This document shows, one piece after another, positions 8,373 to 17,751 of a stretch of DNA of 64,000 bases. Position 1 is the first letter of the stretch. Each line of letters opens with the position of its first letter. The notes under the pieces were generated by a model. That model searched no databases and had not been told where the DNA came from. It saw nothing but the letters and a program-made list of their open reading frames with translations. The stretch is taken from NCBI GenBank assembly GCA_035275105.1, contig DATENL010000179.1:25663-89662 (forward strand), in the 5' to 3' direction. Made by a program: the position numbers and the translations under genes. The stretch is from AC-37 sp035275105. Its GTDB lineage: Bacteria; Actinomycetota; Thermoleophilia; Solirubrobacterales; Thermoleophilaceae.

Positions 8373-9664
8373 CCGGCCACCGCAACATTGTTCCTTCAGC
8401 GCGGCGTCTGATGGCCTCGCTCCGAGACATCGGGTACGACACGCCCGCCGCGGTCGCCGACCTAGTTGACAACAGCATCGACGCCGATGCGAGGAATGTC
8501 GACATCACACTCACTCGTGAGGGGCGCTCGTCGTGGATCCGCGTCGCGGACGACGGCATCGGGATGACCGCCCGCGAGCTCGACGAGGCGATGCGCTATG
8601 GAAGTCGCCGTGAGTACGCGCGCCATCACCTCGGGCACTTCGGCCTCGGCCTGAAGACGGCTTCGTTGAGCCAGTGTCGGCGGCTGACGGTCATGTCCAA
8701 GACCACCCCGCGCGGACGCATTGAGGGTCGTTGCTGGGATCTCGACCACGTTGCCGCGCGCGATTCGTGGGAACTCGAACGCGTGACGCCGCGCGGGTGC
8801 CCGGCGCACGCCTCTGAGCCATTGAGGATTCGGCCAGGCACGGTCGTTCTCTGGGAGCGCCTCGATCGCGTGCTGTCGTATGCGAGGCCGGACGGAGCGG
8901 CGGCAATGCGCGCCATCGACCAGCTCGAGGAGGATGTCGGTCGGCATCTGGGGATGGTCTTTCACCGATTCTTGGCAGGCGAGCTCGGACGTGGCCGCGC
9001 ACGGCTTCAGATCACCCTCAACGATCAGGTCGTCGAGCCGTGGGACCCCTTCGCGCGCGGCGAGTCGGCAACGCAGACCCTCGAAGCACAGACGGTCCTG
9101 CTTCGTCACGGGGGGCGCAGCCATCGCGTGCGAGTTCGACCCTACATCCTGCCGCCCCAGATCCAGTTCTCGTCCTCCGAGGCTCACGCCGAGGCGGCGG
9201 GCCCGCGGCGCTGGAACCGACAGCAGGGCCTCTACATCTATCGACGCGATCGGTTGATTCAGAGCGGGGGGTGGAATCGGCTGCGAACGCTCGATGAGCA
9301 CAGCAAGCTCGCTCGGATCGCACTCGACATCCCCCAAGCCGCCGAGCCTGCGTTTCAGATCAACGTCTCGAAGATGTCGGTGGTGCTTCCGACGGATCTG
9401 CGCCCTGCGCTCGCAGCGGTTGCCGCCGGCGTCGTGGCGGAGGCGCAGGAGGCATATCGACAACGTGTTCGTCTCGTCGATTCTGATCGAGGTGCGCGTG
9501 ACCCGTCTGCGAGTGTCGAGGCGGGGTCGCTGGTTGGTGACGGGTGGTCGACGATCGTCGAGGTGCTTCGCGAGGAGCTGCACGACCAGCCCGAGACACT
9601 CCGTCGTGTGCTGACGGCCTTGGCCAACGCGCACACTCGCCGCACCGCATCAGCAAGCGCCTAG
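8369..9664 (+). CDS. MutL/MORC-type GHKL ATPase, first copy (CTG start likely)
   Basis: GHKL motifs are complete: N35 in ADLVDNS, DDGIGM (61-66), and GLGLKTASLSQC. An S5-like domain with YIYRRDRLI and KLARIALD follows. The first standard start is ATG 8411, but residues upstream (IVPSARRL) align with the second copy (IVRPNAAAM) just before the conserved helix. A CTG at 8369 overlaps the methylase stop (CTGA) and has GGAG about 8 nt upstream, giving 431 residues. Prokaryotic MORC/MutL-like ATPases of restriction loci are known (Iyer and Aravind). It probably forms ATP-gated dimers on DNA. It is a diverged paralogue of the gene at 10326. Confidence 0.85.
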   Translation: MTGHRNIVPSARRLMASLRDIGYDTPAAVADLVDNSIDADARNVDITLTREGRSSWIRVADDGIGMTARELDEAMRYGSRREYARHHLGHFGLGLKTASLSQCRRLTVMSKTTPRGRIEGRCWDLDHVAARDSWELERVTPRGCPAHASEPLRIRPGTVVLWERLDRVLSYARPDGAAAMRAIDQLEEDVGRHLGMVFHRFLAGELGRGRARLQITLNDQVVEPWDPFARGESATQTLEAQTVLLRHGGRSHRVRVRPYILPPQIQFSSSEAHAEAAGPRRWNRQQGLYIYRRDRLIQSGGWNRLRTLDEHSKLARIALDIPQAAEPAFQINVSKMSVVLPTDLRPALAAVAAGVVAEAQEAYRQRVRLVDSDRGARDPSASVEAGSLVGDGWSTIVEVLREELHDQPETLRRVLTALANAHTRRTASASA

Positions 9665-9741
9665 CGCGCACCACATCGGGGGGGTCCAGACGGGTGGACG
9701 GCCCGCGCGCTCTCTGCGCTATTTGACGAATCGCTTCTGGG

Positions 9742-10326
9742 ATGAGTCAATATGCAGCAACCACGCAGGGGGATGGGGAACCCCCATCCGGCGGGCGTAC
9801 GTTCGTGCCGAGTCAGCGAATCATCGAGCAGGTCCACGGGATCCTCGCGCGCGAGGACGTCCGCTTCATCCTCGGTGAGGACCGAAGCAGCTTCTTGGTG
9901 CCCGTTCCGCATGGGAGCGCAGCCGTTCTGATCGACTTCCATGCCTGGGGCCGACGCCAGACGATGATTTCGCTCGCGGCAGACGTGCTCGTTGACGTGG
10001 AGGTGACGGCCGAGAACAGGCTGCAGCTGCTCGAGCACCTGAACGCGCTCAACCAGACGTCCCTGTTCGGTCGGTTCTTTCTCGATGCCGATCGCGCGAC
10101 GATCGTGCTCCGTTACGACCTGCTGGGCGACGAGCTCGAGTCGTCCGAGCTGATCAACGCGCTGTACAGCGTCGGCGTGCTCGCCGATCAGGCCGACGAT
10201 GAACTCCAGCGTCAGCTGGGGACGGGTCGTCGGGCGGCGGATCTCACGCCCTCCGAGCGACCGGCGATCGATTTCGCGGACACCGCCGGCGATCCTTGGC
10301 GCGACGTCAGACCGACGCTGCCTTGA
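9742..10326 (+). CDS. YbjN/CesT-like chaperone-fold protein
   Basis: A 194-residue protein with an alternating strand-helix core (FLVPVPHGSAAVLIDFHAWGRRQTMISLAADVLVDVEVT in outline) and a helical pair ending in LNALNQTSLFGRFFLDADRATIVLRYDLLG. This matches the YbjN/type III chaperone-like fold, thought to bind peptides of partner proteins. It lies between the two GHKL ATPases, and its stop overlaps the second one's start by one base (TGATG). It may assemble or hold the ATPases; that is inferred from position only. Confidence 0.6.
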   Translation: MSQYAATTQGDGEPPSGGRTFVPSQRIIEQVHGILAREDVRFILGEDRSSFLVPVPHGSAAVLIDFHAWGRRQTMISLAADVLVDVEVTAENRLQLLEHLNALNQTSLFGRFFLDADRATIVLRYDLLGDELESSELINALYSVGVLADQADDELQRQLGTGRRAADLTPSERPAIDFADTAGDPWRDVRPTLP

Positions 10327-11822
10327 TGACTGGCTCAATCGCGACTCGGCGCTCGGAGGTGCACGAGGAGATCGTCCGTCCTAATGCGGCGGCGATGATC
10401 GAATCGATGCGCGCGTTCGGCTATTCGACGCAGGCCGCAATTGCGGATCTCGTCGACAACAGCATCTCGGCGGGCGCACGGAACGTCTGGATCGACTTCC
10501 ACTGGGCCGGTCGCGAGTCGTACGTATGCATGGTCGACGACGGAGTCGGGATGTCCGAGCGCGAACTGTCGGCGGCGATGAGGCTGGGGAGCCGCAGTCC
10601 GCGTGAGGCGCGCATCGCGGGTGATCTCGGACGTTTCGGACTAGGCCTCAAGACGGCGTCCTTCTCGCAGTGCCGAAGTCTGACCGTCGCCTCGCGCCGG
10701 TCCGCCTCGCCCGCGGTGGTACGTCGGTGGGACCTCGACCACGTCAATCGAACGGAGGAGTGGACTCTGCTGACGAATGCGGAGCCGCACGCTCTGCGCC
10801 GGATCGAGGCCCTCGATGAGCTGGACCAGGGAACGGCCGTGCTCTGGGAGAAGGGGGATCGGCTGGTGGGCGATGACGCGCTCGAGGACCGCGACGCGCA
10901 CGACCGCTTCTTGGGCAACGTTCGGCACGTGGAGGAGCATCTCGCGATGACGTTCCAGCGGTTCATGACTGGGCGTGACGCGACCGTCCTGTGGATCAAC
11001 GGCCGGCGGCTGGAGCCATGGGACCCATTCCTTGAGCAGCACCCCGCGACGCAGCGACTTCCGGAGGAGGTGCTGGCGATTCGCGGAGAACGCATCGTCG
11101 TCGCACCGTTCGTGCTGCCGCATCACTCGCGCCTGACTGGAGCCGAGCACGCGCGGGCCGCCGGGCCGGGGGGCTGGAACGCGTACCAGGGCTTCTACAT
11201 CTACCGTGGCGGACGGCTGCTGGTTCCGGGGGACTGGCTGCGCCTCTTTCAGAAGGAGGAGCACGCGAAGCTGGCGAGGATCCGGATCGACCTGCCGACC
11301 ACGGTCGACTCCGAGTGGCAGATTGACGTCAGGAAGGCCAGCGCGCGTCCTCCAGGCGCGCTACGCGCGGACATGCGCCGCATTGGTGAGGTTGCCCGAC
11401 GGCGTGCAACCGCGGTCTACCGGCACCGGGGTAAGGCGATCGCGCGCCGTGCGACGGGCGAGCACGTCTTCGTCTGGCGGCAGGAGCTGCGTCGCGGCAA
11501 GCTGAGCTACGCGATCAACCGCGGTCACCCCGTGATCGCGGACCTCCTCGAGCGCGATCCGGACGCTGAGAGCGCGCTCCGTGTTGTCGAAGAGACGATC
11601 CCGGCGCCACTGATCGCGCTCGACGCGTCGCAGCGACCCGACCAGCAGGCCTCGCCGTTCGAGATGGCGGATGCGGGGGAGCTGCGGGGGCTCCTGCGGA
11701 AGGTGTACAGCTCGTTGCGCCGGGTGGGCGGCGACCGCCAGGGCATCCTCGAACAGCTGATGAGAATGGAACCGTTCGACGGTCACCCCGAAATCCTCGC
11801 GGAGCTGGACGACCTCGAATGA
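10326..11822 (+). CDS. MutL/MORC-type GHKL ATPase, second copy
   Basis: The ATG at 10326 overlaps the preceding stop; the product is 498 residues. Motifs: N45 in ADLVDNS, DDGVGM (71-76), and GLGLKTASFSQC. The S5-like part (QGFYIYRGGRLL, KLARIRIDLP, IDVRKAS) supplies the conserved Lys. It shares the order and most motifs with the first copy but has a longer C-terminal tail rich in Arg. The two probably form a heterodimer or alternate partners. It overlaps the Z1 gene by 4 nt (ATGA), so coupling is tight. Confidence 0.88.
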   Translation: MTGSIATRRSEVHEEIVRPNAAAMIESMRAFGYSTQAAIADLVDNSISAGARNVWIDFHWAGRESYVCMVDDGVGMSERELSAAMRLGSRSPREARIAGDLGRFGLGLKTASFSQCRSLTVASRRSASPAVVRRWDLDHVNRTEEWTLLTNAEPHALRRIEALDELDQGTAVLWEKGDRLVGDDALEDRDAHDRFLGNVRHVEEHLAMTFQRFMTGRDATVLWINGRRLEPWDPFLEQHPATQRLPEEVLAIRGERIVVAPFVLPHHSRLTGAEHARAAGPGGWNAYQGFYIYRGGRLLVPGDWLRLFQKEEHAKLARIRIDLPTTVDSEWQIDVRKASARPPGALRADMRRIGEVARRRATAVYRHRGKAIARRATGEHVFVWRQELRRGKLSYAINRGHPVIADLLERDPDAESALRVVEETIPAPLIALDASQRPDQQASPFEMADAGELRGLLRKVYSSLRRVGGDRQGILEQLMRMEPFDGHPEILAELDDLE

Positions 11823-14677
11823 GCGCCCAGGCCGAGCCGCGAACCGATTCGGCGGCGGTCGCCGACGCGCGCGCATTGACGCTGACTCTTATCGGGGATC
11901 AGGGAGTTGGCGCCATCAAACGGGAGCGGATCGGCGAGGCCGTGGATGCGGCGCTCAGTGCTCTTCGAGCGATGGGACGTCCGGTGGCCGTCGACCCGAC
12001 TCTGCTGGTGCGCGAGGTGGAGAGCCTCGTCAACGTCTTCGTCGGACGCGGCACATCGCTCGACGACGCAACCGATCATGTCCCCTGGCTCCCCACGCGA
12101 CGAGGTGAGATCGACTGGCGGTTCTGGGACCGGTATCGACGCTACCTGCGCGAGATCAAGGGGTTTCCCCCAAGCTCGATCAATCGACTGGGGGAGATCA
12201 CCGATGACGTCCTCGGTCGGCTCGAGGACCCGCTGCGCCCGGGCCCCTGGGATCGTCGAGGGATGGTGGTGGGTCAGGTCCAGTCGGGGAAGACCGCGAA
12301 CTACACGGGGCTGATCTGCAAGGCCGCGGATGCCGGCTACAAGCTGATCGTCGTGCTCGCGGGGATCCACAACAGCCTCCGGAGTCAGACGCAGCTCCGG
12401 CTCGACGAGGGCTTTCTCGGATTCGACACCCAGCAGCGGCGGTTCTTTGATGAGGGCAACCGACGGATTGGGGTCGGGAGGCTGGCCGGCGAGCAGCGCC
12501 TCCTGACGGTGAGCTCGCTGACCAACAGTGAGGAGCGGGGCGATTTCAACCTTGGCGTGGCTCGTCAGGTCGCGATGCAGATCGGATCCGACCCCGTTCT
12601 GCTCGTTGTCAAGAAGAACGCGTCCATCCTGCGAAACCTGATCCGCTGGGCCACCGAGCTCCATCAGCACGAGCATCCGGACACAGGTCTGATGGTCGTA
12701 CCGGACGTTCCGATCTTGGTTATTGATGACGAGGCTGACCACGCTTCGGTGAACACCAACGAGGTCACCTACGATGAGAATGGCCGCCCCGATGATGAGA
12801 CCGATCCGACGCGGATCAACCAGCTGATCCGCGACCTCATTCACCGCTTCGAGCAGAGCGCGTACGTCGGCTATACGGCCACACCGTTCGCGAACATCTT
12901 CTCGTATGCGGGAGAGCCGAGCACGAAGTTCGGCGAGGATCTGTTCCCGCGCAGCTTCATCGTGCGTCTCCCGCCCCCATCCGACCACATCGGCCCGGCG
13001 GAGGTCTTCGGGGTTGCGCCGGATGCAGCGGCGGAGCTCGACGCCCGGCCCGGTCTCCCGATACTCCGGACCGTCGACGACTCCGAGAATTGGCTGGGCA
13101 CTGGCCACAAGAAGGATCGTGTCCCCGGATCCGTTCCAGACTCTCTGCGCGAGGCGATCCGGGCGTTCCTACTCGCGTGCGCGGCACGTCGCGTGCGTGG
13201 CCAGGTCAACGTGCACAACTCCATGCTCGTGCACGTGACGCGCTTCGTCGCGGTTCAGGAGCAGGTGGCCGAGCAGATATCAGAGGAGATCGTTCACCTG
13301 CGCGATCGTCTTCGCTACGGCGATGGGAGCTCCCCGGATCGACTGATAGACCAGCTGCGCGACCTGTGGGAGCGCGACTTCGTCCCCACGTCGGCGCACT
13401 TCGAGGACGAGGCCCTGACCCAGGTGACCTGGTCGGCTGTCAGCGAAGAGCTCGCGGCGGCCGTGAGTCGGATCGAGGTGCTGCGCATCAACGGTTCGGC
13501 ACGCGACGCGCTCACCTATTACGAGCATCCGGATGGGGTCAGCATCATCGCCGTCGGCGGCGACAAGCTCTCGCGCGGGCTGACGCTCGAGGGGCTCTCC
13601 GTCAGCTACTTCCTCCGCGCTTCGCGCATGTACGACACGCTGATGCAGATGGGTCGCTGGTTCGGCTACCGGCCCGGCTACCTCGATCTCTGTCGTCTTT
13701 ACTCGACACGCGAGCTCCTGGATTGGTACCGCGACATCACCGCCGCCAATGAGGAGCTGCTCCTGCTGTTCGACGAGATGGCGGCCGTTGGCGGCACGCC
13801 GTCGGACTTCGGTCTGCGGGTACGCAAGAGCTCCGATGGGTTGCTGATAACAGCACGAGCAAAGATGCGCCACGGCCGAGAGATGCGGCTGTCGTTCGAC
13901 AACAGCATGGTCGAGACCATCGCCTTCCACACCGACGCCGACGTGCAGCGACGAAATCTCGAGCTCGTCGAGCGCTTCCTCGGTCGAGAGTCGAGCGCGG
14001 GCCACGGTCCCGAACGGGCCCCGAGCCGCGCCTCCGGCGGGCGCCTCGTCTGGCGCGGCGTGCCCGGGTCGGACGTCGCCGACCTGCTGGATGACTTCAC
14101 CACCCACGAGGCGGCGCGCAAGGCGCAGGGTGCGCTGCTCGCACGCTACATAAGGTCCTGTGTAACACGCGGCGAGCTTCTCGAATGGACCGTGGGGCTG
14201 ATGTCGGGTCGCGCCGGGGGCGTTCCCGCGAACATCGCGGGACACGACCTGACGCTCGTGCAGCGAGCGGCGCTCAGCGATGCCTCCGACGAGCGCGTCT
14301 ACCGCGTTCGTCGCATCGTCAGCCCAAGCGATGAGCTGATCGACCTCCCTGAGGACGCGGTTACGCGCGCTCTGGAGCGCACGCGCGAGATGTGGAAGGC
14401 CAACCCTCCTAGCGGGCGTCGCAAGGGGGACCCGGAGGTCCCCAGCGGTCCGGCGATCCGCCGAGAGCGTCCTCGTGGGCGCGGTCTGCTCCTGCTCTAC
14501 CCGCTCAGCCCGGGCGAGGCCTACGGCGACGGGGATCCGCGCCGCTTCCCGGAACGTTTCCCGCCGATCGTTGGCTTTGGCGTGAGCTTTCCGCGCAGTG
14601 ACACCGCGCCGACGATCGACTACGTGGTCACCAACACGTACTGGCAGCTCGAGATGGGATTGATGGACGCCGCATGA
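11819..14677 (+). CDS. Z1-domain helicase-like ATPase (Mza/MORC system)
   Basis: A 952-residue protein of the Z1 family. An all-helical N-terminus leads to an SF2-like core: motif I GQVQSGKTA (152-160), motif II DDEAD (303-307), YVGYTATPFANIF, a VGGDKLSRGLTLEG block, and QMGRWFGYRPGY as motif VI. Z1 proteins are known from loci with MutL-like ATPases, DUF4420 and AIPR proteins, tested as antiphage (Mza, Gao et al. 2020). It probably translocates on or remodels DNA marked by its partners. It overlaps both neighbours by 4 nt. Confidence 0.93.
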   Translation: MSAQAEPRTDSAAVADARALTLTLIGDQGVGAIKRERIGEAVDAALSALRAMGRPVAVDPTLLVREVESLVNVFVGRGTSLDDATDHVPWLPTRRGEIDWRFWDRYRRYLREIKGFPPSSINRLGEITDDVLGRLEDPLRPGPWDRRGMVVGQVQSGKTANYTGLICKAADAGYKLIVVLAGIHNSLRSQTQLRLDEGFLGFDTQQRRFFDEGNRRIGVGRLAGEQRLLTVSSLTNSEERGDFNLGVARQVAMQIGSDPVLLVVKKNASILRNLIRWATELHQHEHPDTGLMVVPDVPILVIDDEADHASVNTNEVTYDENGRPDDETDPTRINQLIRDLIHRFEQSAYVGYTATPFANIFSYAGEPSTKFGEDLFPRSFIVRLPPPSDHIGPAEVFGVAPDAAAELDARPGLPILRTVDDSENWLGTGHKKDRVPGSVPDSLREAIRAFLLACAARRVRGQVNVHNSMLVHVTRFVAVQEQVAEQISEEIVHLRDRLRYGDGSSPDRLIDQLRDLWERDFVPTSAHFEDEALTQVTWSAVSEELAAAVSRIEVLRINGSARDALTYYEHPDGVSIIAVGGDKLSRGLTLEGLSVSYFLRASRMYDTLMQMGRWFGYRPGYLDLCRLYSTRELLDWYRDITAANEELLLLFDEMAAVGGTPSDFGLRVRKSSDGLLITARAKMRHGREMRLSFDNSMVETIAFHTDADVQRRNLELVERFLGRESSAGHGPERAPSRASGGRLVWRGVPGSDVADLLDDFTTHEAARKAQGALLARYIRSCVTRGELLEWTVGLMSGRAGGVPANIAGHDLTLVQRAALSDASDERVYRVRRIVSPSDELIDLPEDAVTRALERTREMWKANPPSGRRKGDPEVPSGPAIRRERPRGRGLLLLYPLSPGEAYGDGDPRRFPERFPPIVGFGVSFPRSDTAPTIDYVVTNTYWQLEMGLMDAA

Positions 14678-15678
14678 GCTACGCCACGGAATGGACGGAC
14701 CTTGAACGTGCCGGCTCGAACGGCGCGGGACGGTTGGTGCGCCGAATCCACCCCGACTCGGCGATAGACCTGTTCCTTGCCGTGACCAAGCCGGGGAATC
14801 GCCGCGTGCTCACCCTGAGCGTTCGACCGGAGGCCGTTGAGCAGCTCGACGATCTGCCGAGCGGCAAGGGGATCGAGGCGACGCTCCGTGCCGCCCCCGA
14901 CGAGGGACGAATGCACCTCGAGCTGGGCCTCGTCGACACGTCCTGCACCGACATCTTCGCTGCCTTGGTTGAGGACGTCGCTGGGGCGGTTGCGCCGGCC
15001 CCCGATGATCGAGCGGCTGTGGCGGCGTGGATCGCAAGATTGCGGCGCTGGCAGCGGCTGCTCGAGCACCTCTCGCCCGATGGGCTGAGCGGCGAGCGGC
15101 AGCGCGGACTCTACGCCGAGCTCTGGCTACTCCGGCACCATCTCGTGCGGCTGCTCGGCCCTGAGGCGACTGTGCTCGCATGGACCGGCCCAGATGCCGC
15201 CTCGCACGACTTCGAGCTTCCGAGCGCGGCTATCGAGGTCAAGGCGACGGCCGGAAAGCAGCACCAGGTGCTGCGAATCGCGAGCGAGCGGCAGCTTGAT
15301 GACACGGGCGTCGCGGCGCTCTTCCTGTTTCATCTCTCGCTCGACGTTCGCCACGGTGAAGGGGAAACTCTGATCCAGGCCGTTTCGGCTTCGCGGGAGC
15401 TCATGGCTGACACTTCCGCGGCCGCCACGTTCGAGGATCGGTTGCTGGCGGCTGGGTACAGCTCGCCGCACGAGCCACGCTACCGCCACACCGCGTACAC
15501 GGTCCGCGAGTTCAACTTCTTCCAGGTCGGCGAGGGGTTTCCGAGGATCACCGAGGCGAACCTCCTCCCCGGCGTCGGCGACGTGCGCTATTCGGTCGCC
15601 GTCGCCGAATGTAAGCACTGGCGGGTCGGACCCGAACTTGTGATGGCAAGCGTGGCCGGGACGGGTGCGGATCGATGA
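14674..15678 (+). CDS. DUF4420-type PD-(D/E)XK nuclease-fold protein
   Basis: A 334-residue protein matching the PD-(D/E)XK motif family of Z1 loci. A likely active site is Glu149 (GLYAEL), Asp179 and E188-V-K190 in AIEVKAT, the usual D-ExK arrangement. It is the presumed nuclease of the system. It overlaps the Z1 gene and the AIPR gene by 4 nt each. Confidence 0.85.
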   Translation: MSYATEWTDLERAGSNGAGRLVRRIHPDSAIDLFLAVTKPGNRRVLTLSVRPEAVEQLDDLPSGKGIEATLRAAPDEGRMHLELGLVDTSCTDIFAALVEDVAGAVAPAPDDRAAVAAWIARLRRWQRLLEHLSPDGLSGERQRGLYAELWLLRHHLVRLLGPEATVLAWTGPDAASHDFELPSAAIEVKATAGKQHQVLRIASERQLDDTGVAALFLFHLSLDVRHGEGETLIQAVSASRELMADTSAAATFEDRLLAAGYSSPHEPRYRHTAYTVREFNFFQVGEGFPRITEANLLPGVGDVRYSVAVAECKHWRVGPELVMASVAGTGADR

Positions 15679-17723
15679 GCGACGAACACGACCTGAACGC
15701 CTTCGCAGAGAACGTTCGCCAGGACGTTCTGGTGACCGCCGAAACCGAGGGCGACGAGGCGCTCCGCTCGGAGGTTTTCACCGAATCGATGCTGCAGACC
15801 TTGCAGGAGGCCGGGGAGATCGAGGACGCATTGGCGTGCTATCACCGCGACCGTGGCATCGAGGTGAGCGGTTACGGCGTCGACGACGAAACCACGCTCA
15901 ACCTCTTCGCGACCATCTACCGCGGCGATGTGCCGCCCGCTTCGATCACGCGCACGGATATCGACACCGCGCTCCGGCGCCTTGTCAAGTTTTGGGAGCG
16001 CTGTCGCGATTCCGCCTATCACCGTGAGTTGGAGGAGTCGTCCGATCAGTTCGACATGGCGCTTCGGCTCCACACCGTCCGCCACACGATCGATCGCGTG
16101 CGCCTCTTTCTCCTGACCGACGGCCTCGCGCGGGTCGAGTTTCGTGCCGTCGAAGAACACGCCGAGGTGCGAATCGACCATGCGATCTGGGACATGCGGC
16201 GGCTGCAGCGCTGCGTCACGTCGGGGCAGCGCCGCGAGCCGATCGAGATCGACTTCGAGAGTCGCTTCGGTGGTCCCATCCCGTGCCTGAGCGCACAGGA
16301 GCCCGGAGCCGACTACACCGCCTATCTCGCGATCATTCCAGCCGACGTCCTGAACGAGCTCTATGCCCAGTACGGCGCACGTCTGCTGGAACTGAACGTG
16401 CGTTCCTTCCTGCAGGCCCGGGGCAAGGTCAACCGGGGCATCCGCGACACGATCCTGGGGGAGCCCGAACGTTTCCTTGCCTACAACAACGGCATCTCGG
16501 CCACCGCATCGAGGGTCGAGCTCGGTCGGCTGCCCGACGGTGGGCTCGGAATCGCACGGATTGCGGACCTGCAGATTGTGAATGGCGGTCAGACAACCGC
16601 GTCGATCCACCACGCGGTCCGCCGCGAGAAGGCGGATGTCTCACGCGTGTTCGTCCAAGCGAAGATCACGGTGGTTCCGGAGGAGCGCCTCGACGGGATA
16701 GTCCCGCTGATTTCGCGCTACGCGAACAGCCAGAACCGTGTCAGCGAGGCCGATCTCAGCGCCAACGACCCGTTTCACGTCGCCGTCGAGAACCTCTCGC
16801 GCACAATCTGGGCGCCGGCGACAGACGGCACACAACGCCAGACGCGATGGTTCTACGAGCGGGCCCGCGGTCAGTACGCCGACGCGCTGGCGCGCGAGGG
16901 AACCCCGGCTCGGCAGCGCGCCTTCAGACAGCAGAACCCATCGCAGCAGAAGTTCACGAAGACGGACCTGGCGAAGTTCGAGAACACGTGGGACCAGCTG
17001 CCGCATGAGGTCAGCCGCGGGGCGCAGAAGAACTTCGTCGTCTTCATGCAGCGGCTCCGTGAGCGCGGGAGCGTTGAGCCTGACCAAGCCTACTTCCAGG
17101 ATTTGGTGGCCAAGGCGATCCTCTTCCGCCGCGCCGAGCGGCTGGTCAGCGATCAGAACTTCGGGGGCTACCGCGCCAACATCGTGACCTACACGCTTGC
17201 GCTGCTCTCAAACCGCACGGCACAGCGCGTGGACCTCGAGCGCATCTGGGCCGAGCAGGAGATTGGGCCGGCGGTCGCCGGTGTGATCGTCGAACTCTCG
17301 CACCGGGTGCACCAGGTACTGACTGACCCGCCGGGGGCCGCGAACGTGACCGAGTACGCCAAGCGAGATGGCTGCTGGACGCGCATCCGTGAGCTCGATG
17401 TGACACTCGCCGCCGATCTCGAGAGCGAGCTGATGGAGCTCGGGCCGCGGCGGCGCAGGCGTCCGAGTGGAATCGACACCGTTCAGCCGGAGGAGCGCGC
17501 GCTCATTCAGGAGATGTCCGCCGTCGCCGGCGAGACCTGGTTCGCACTCGCGAACTGGGCGAAGGAAACGGACAATCTCCAGCCGTGGCAGCGCTCGCTC
17601 GCGTTCTCACTCGGTCGGCTTGCGGGTCAGGGCCGTGAGCCGTCGCGCAAGCAGGCCGTTCAGGGCAAGAGGATTCTCGAGGAGGCGGATCGGCTGGGCT
17701 TCCTCGTGAACGCAGCCGCGTGA
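15675..17723 (+). CDS. AIPR-family (abortive infection) protein
   Basis: A 682-residue protein carrying AIPR hallmarks: FLAYNNGISA near residue 270 and IVNGGQTTAS near 302, then SRYANSQNRV, which match the conserved AIPR core first seen in phage-resistance plasmids. The biochemical role of AIPR proteins is not settled. It is the last of six overlapping or near-contiguous reading frames from the methylase onward, and fits the Mza gene order MutL-Z1-DUF4420-AIPR. Confidence 0.92.
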   Translation: MSDEHDLNAFAENVRQDVLVTAETEGDEALRSEVFTESMLQTLQEAGEIEDALACYHRDRGIEVSGYGVDDETTLNLFATIYRGDVPPASITRTDIDTALRRLVKFWERCRDSAYHRELEESSDQFDMALRLHTVRHTIDRVRLFLLTDGLARVEFRAVEEHAEVRIDHAIWDMRRLQRCVTSGQRREPIEIDFESRFGGPIPCLSAQEPGADYTAYLAIIPADVLNELYAQYGARLLELNVRSFLQARGKVNRGIRDTILGEPERFLAYNNGISATASRVELGRLPDGGLGIARIADLQIVNGGQTTASIHHAVRREKADVSRVFVQAKITVVPEERLDGIVPLISRYANSQNRVSEADLSANDPFHVAVENLSRTIWAPATDGTQRQTRWFYERARGQYADALAREGTPARQRAFRQQNPSQQKFTKTDLAKFENTWDQLPHEVSRGAQKNFVVFMQRLRERGSVEPDQAYFQDLVAKAILFRRAERLVSDQNFGGYRANIVTYTLALLSNRTAQRVDLERIWAEQEIGPAVAGVIVELSHRVHQVLTDPPGAANVTEYAKRDGCWTRIRELDVTLAADLESELMELGPRRRRRPSGIDTVQPEERALIQEMSAVAGETWFALANWAKETDNLQPWQRSLAFSLGRLAGQGREPSRKQAVQGKRILEEADRLGFLVNAAA

Positions 17724-17751
17724 GTCAACGGCCGAGTGCCCTTGGGGCACG

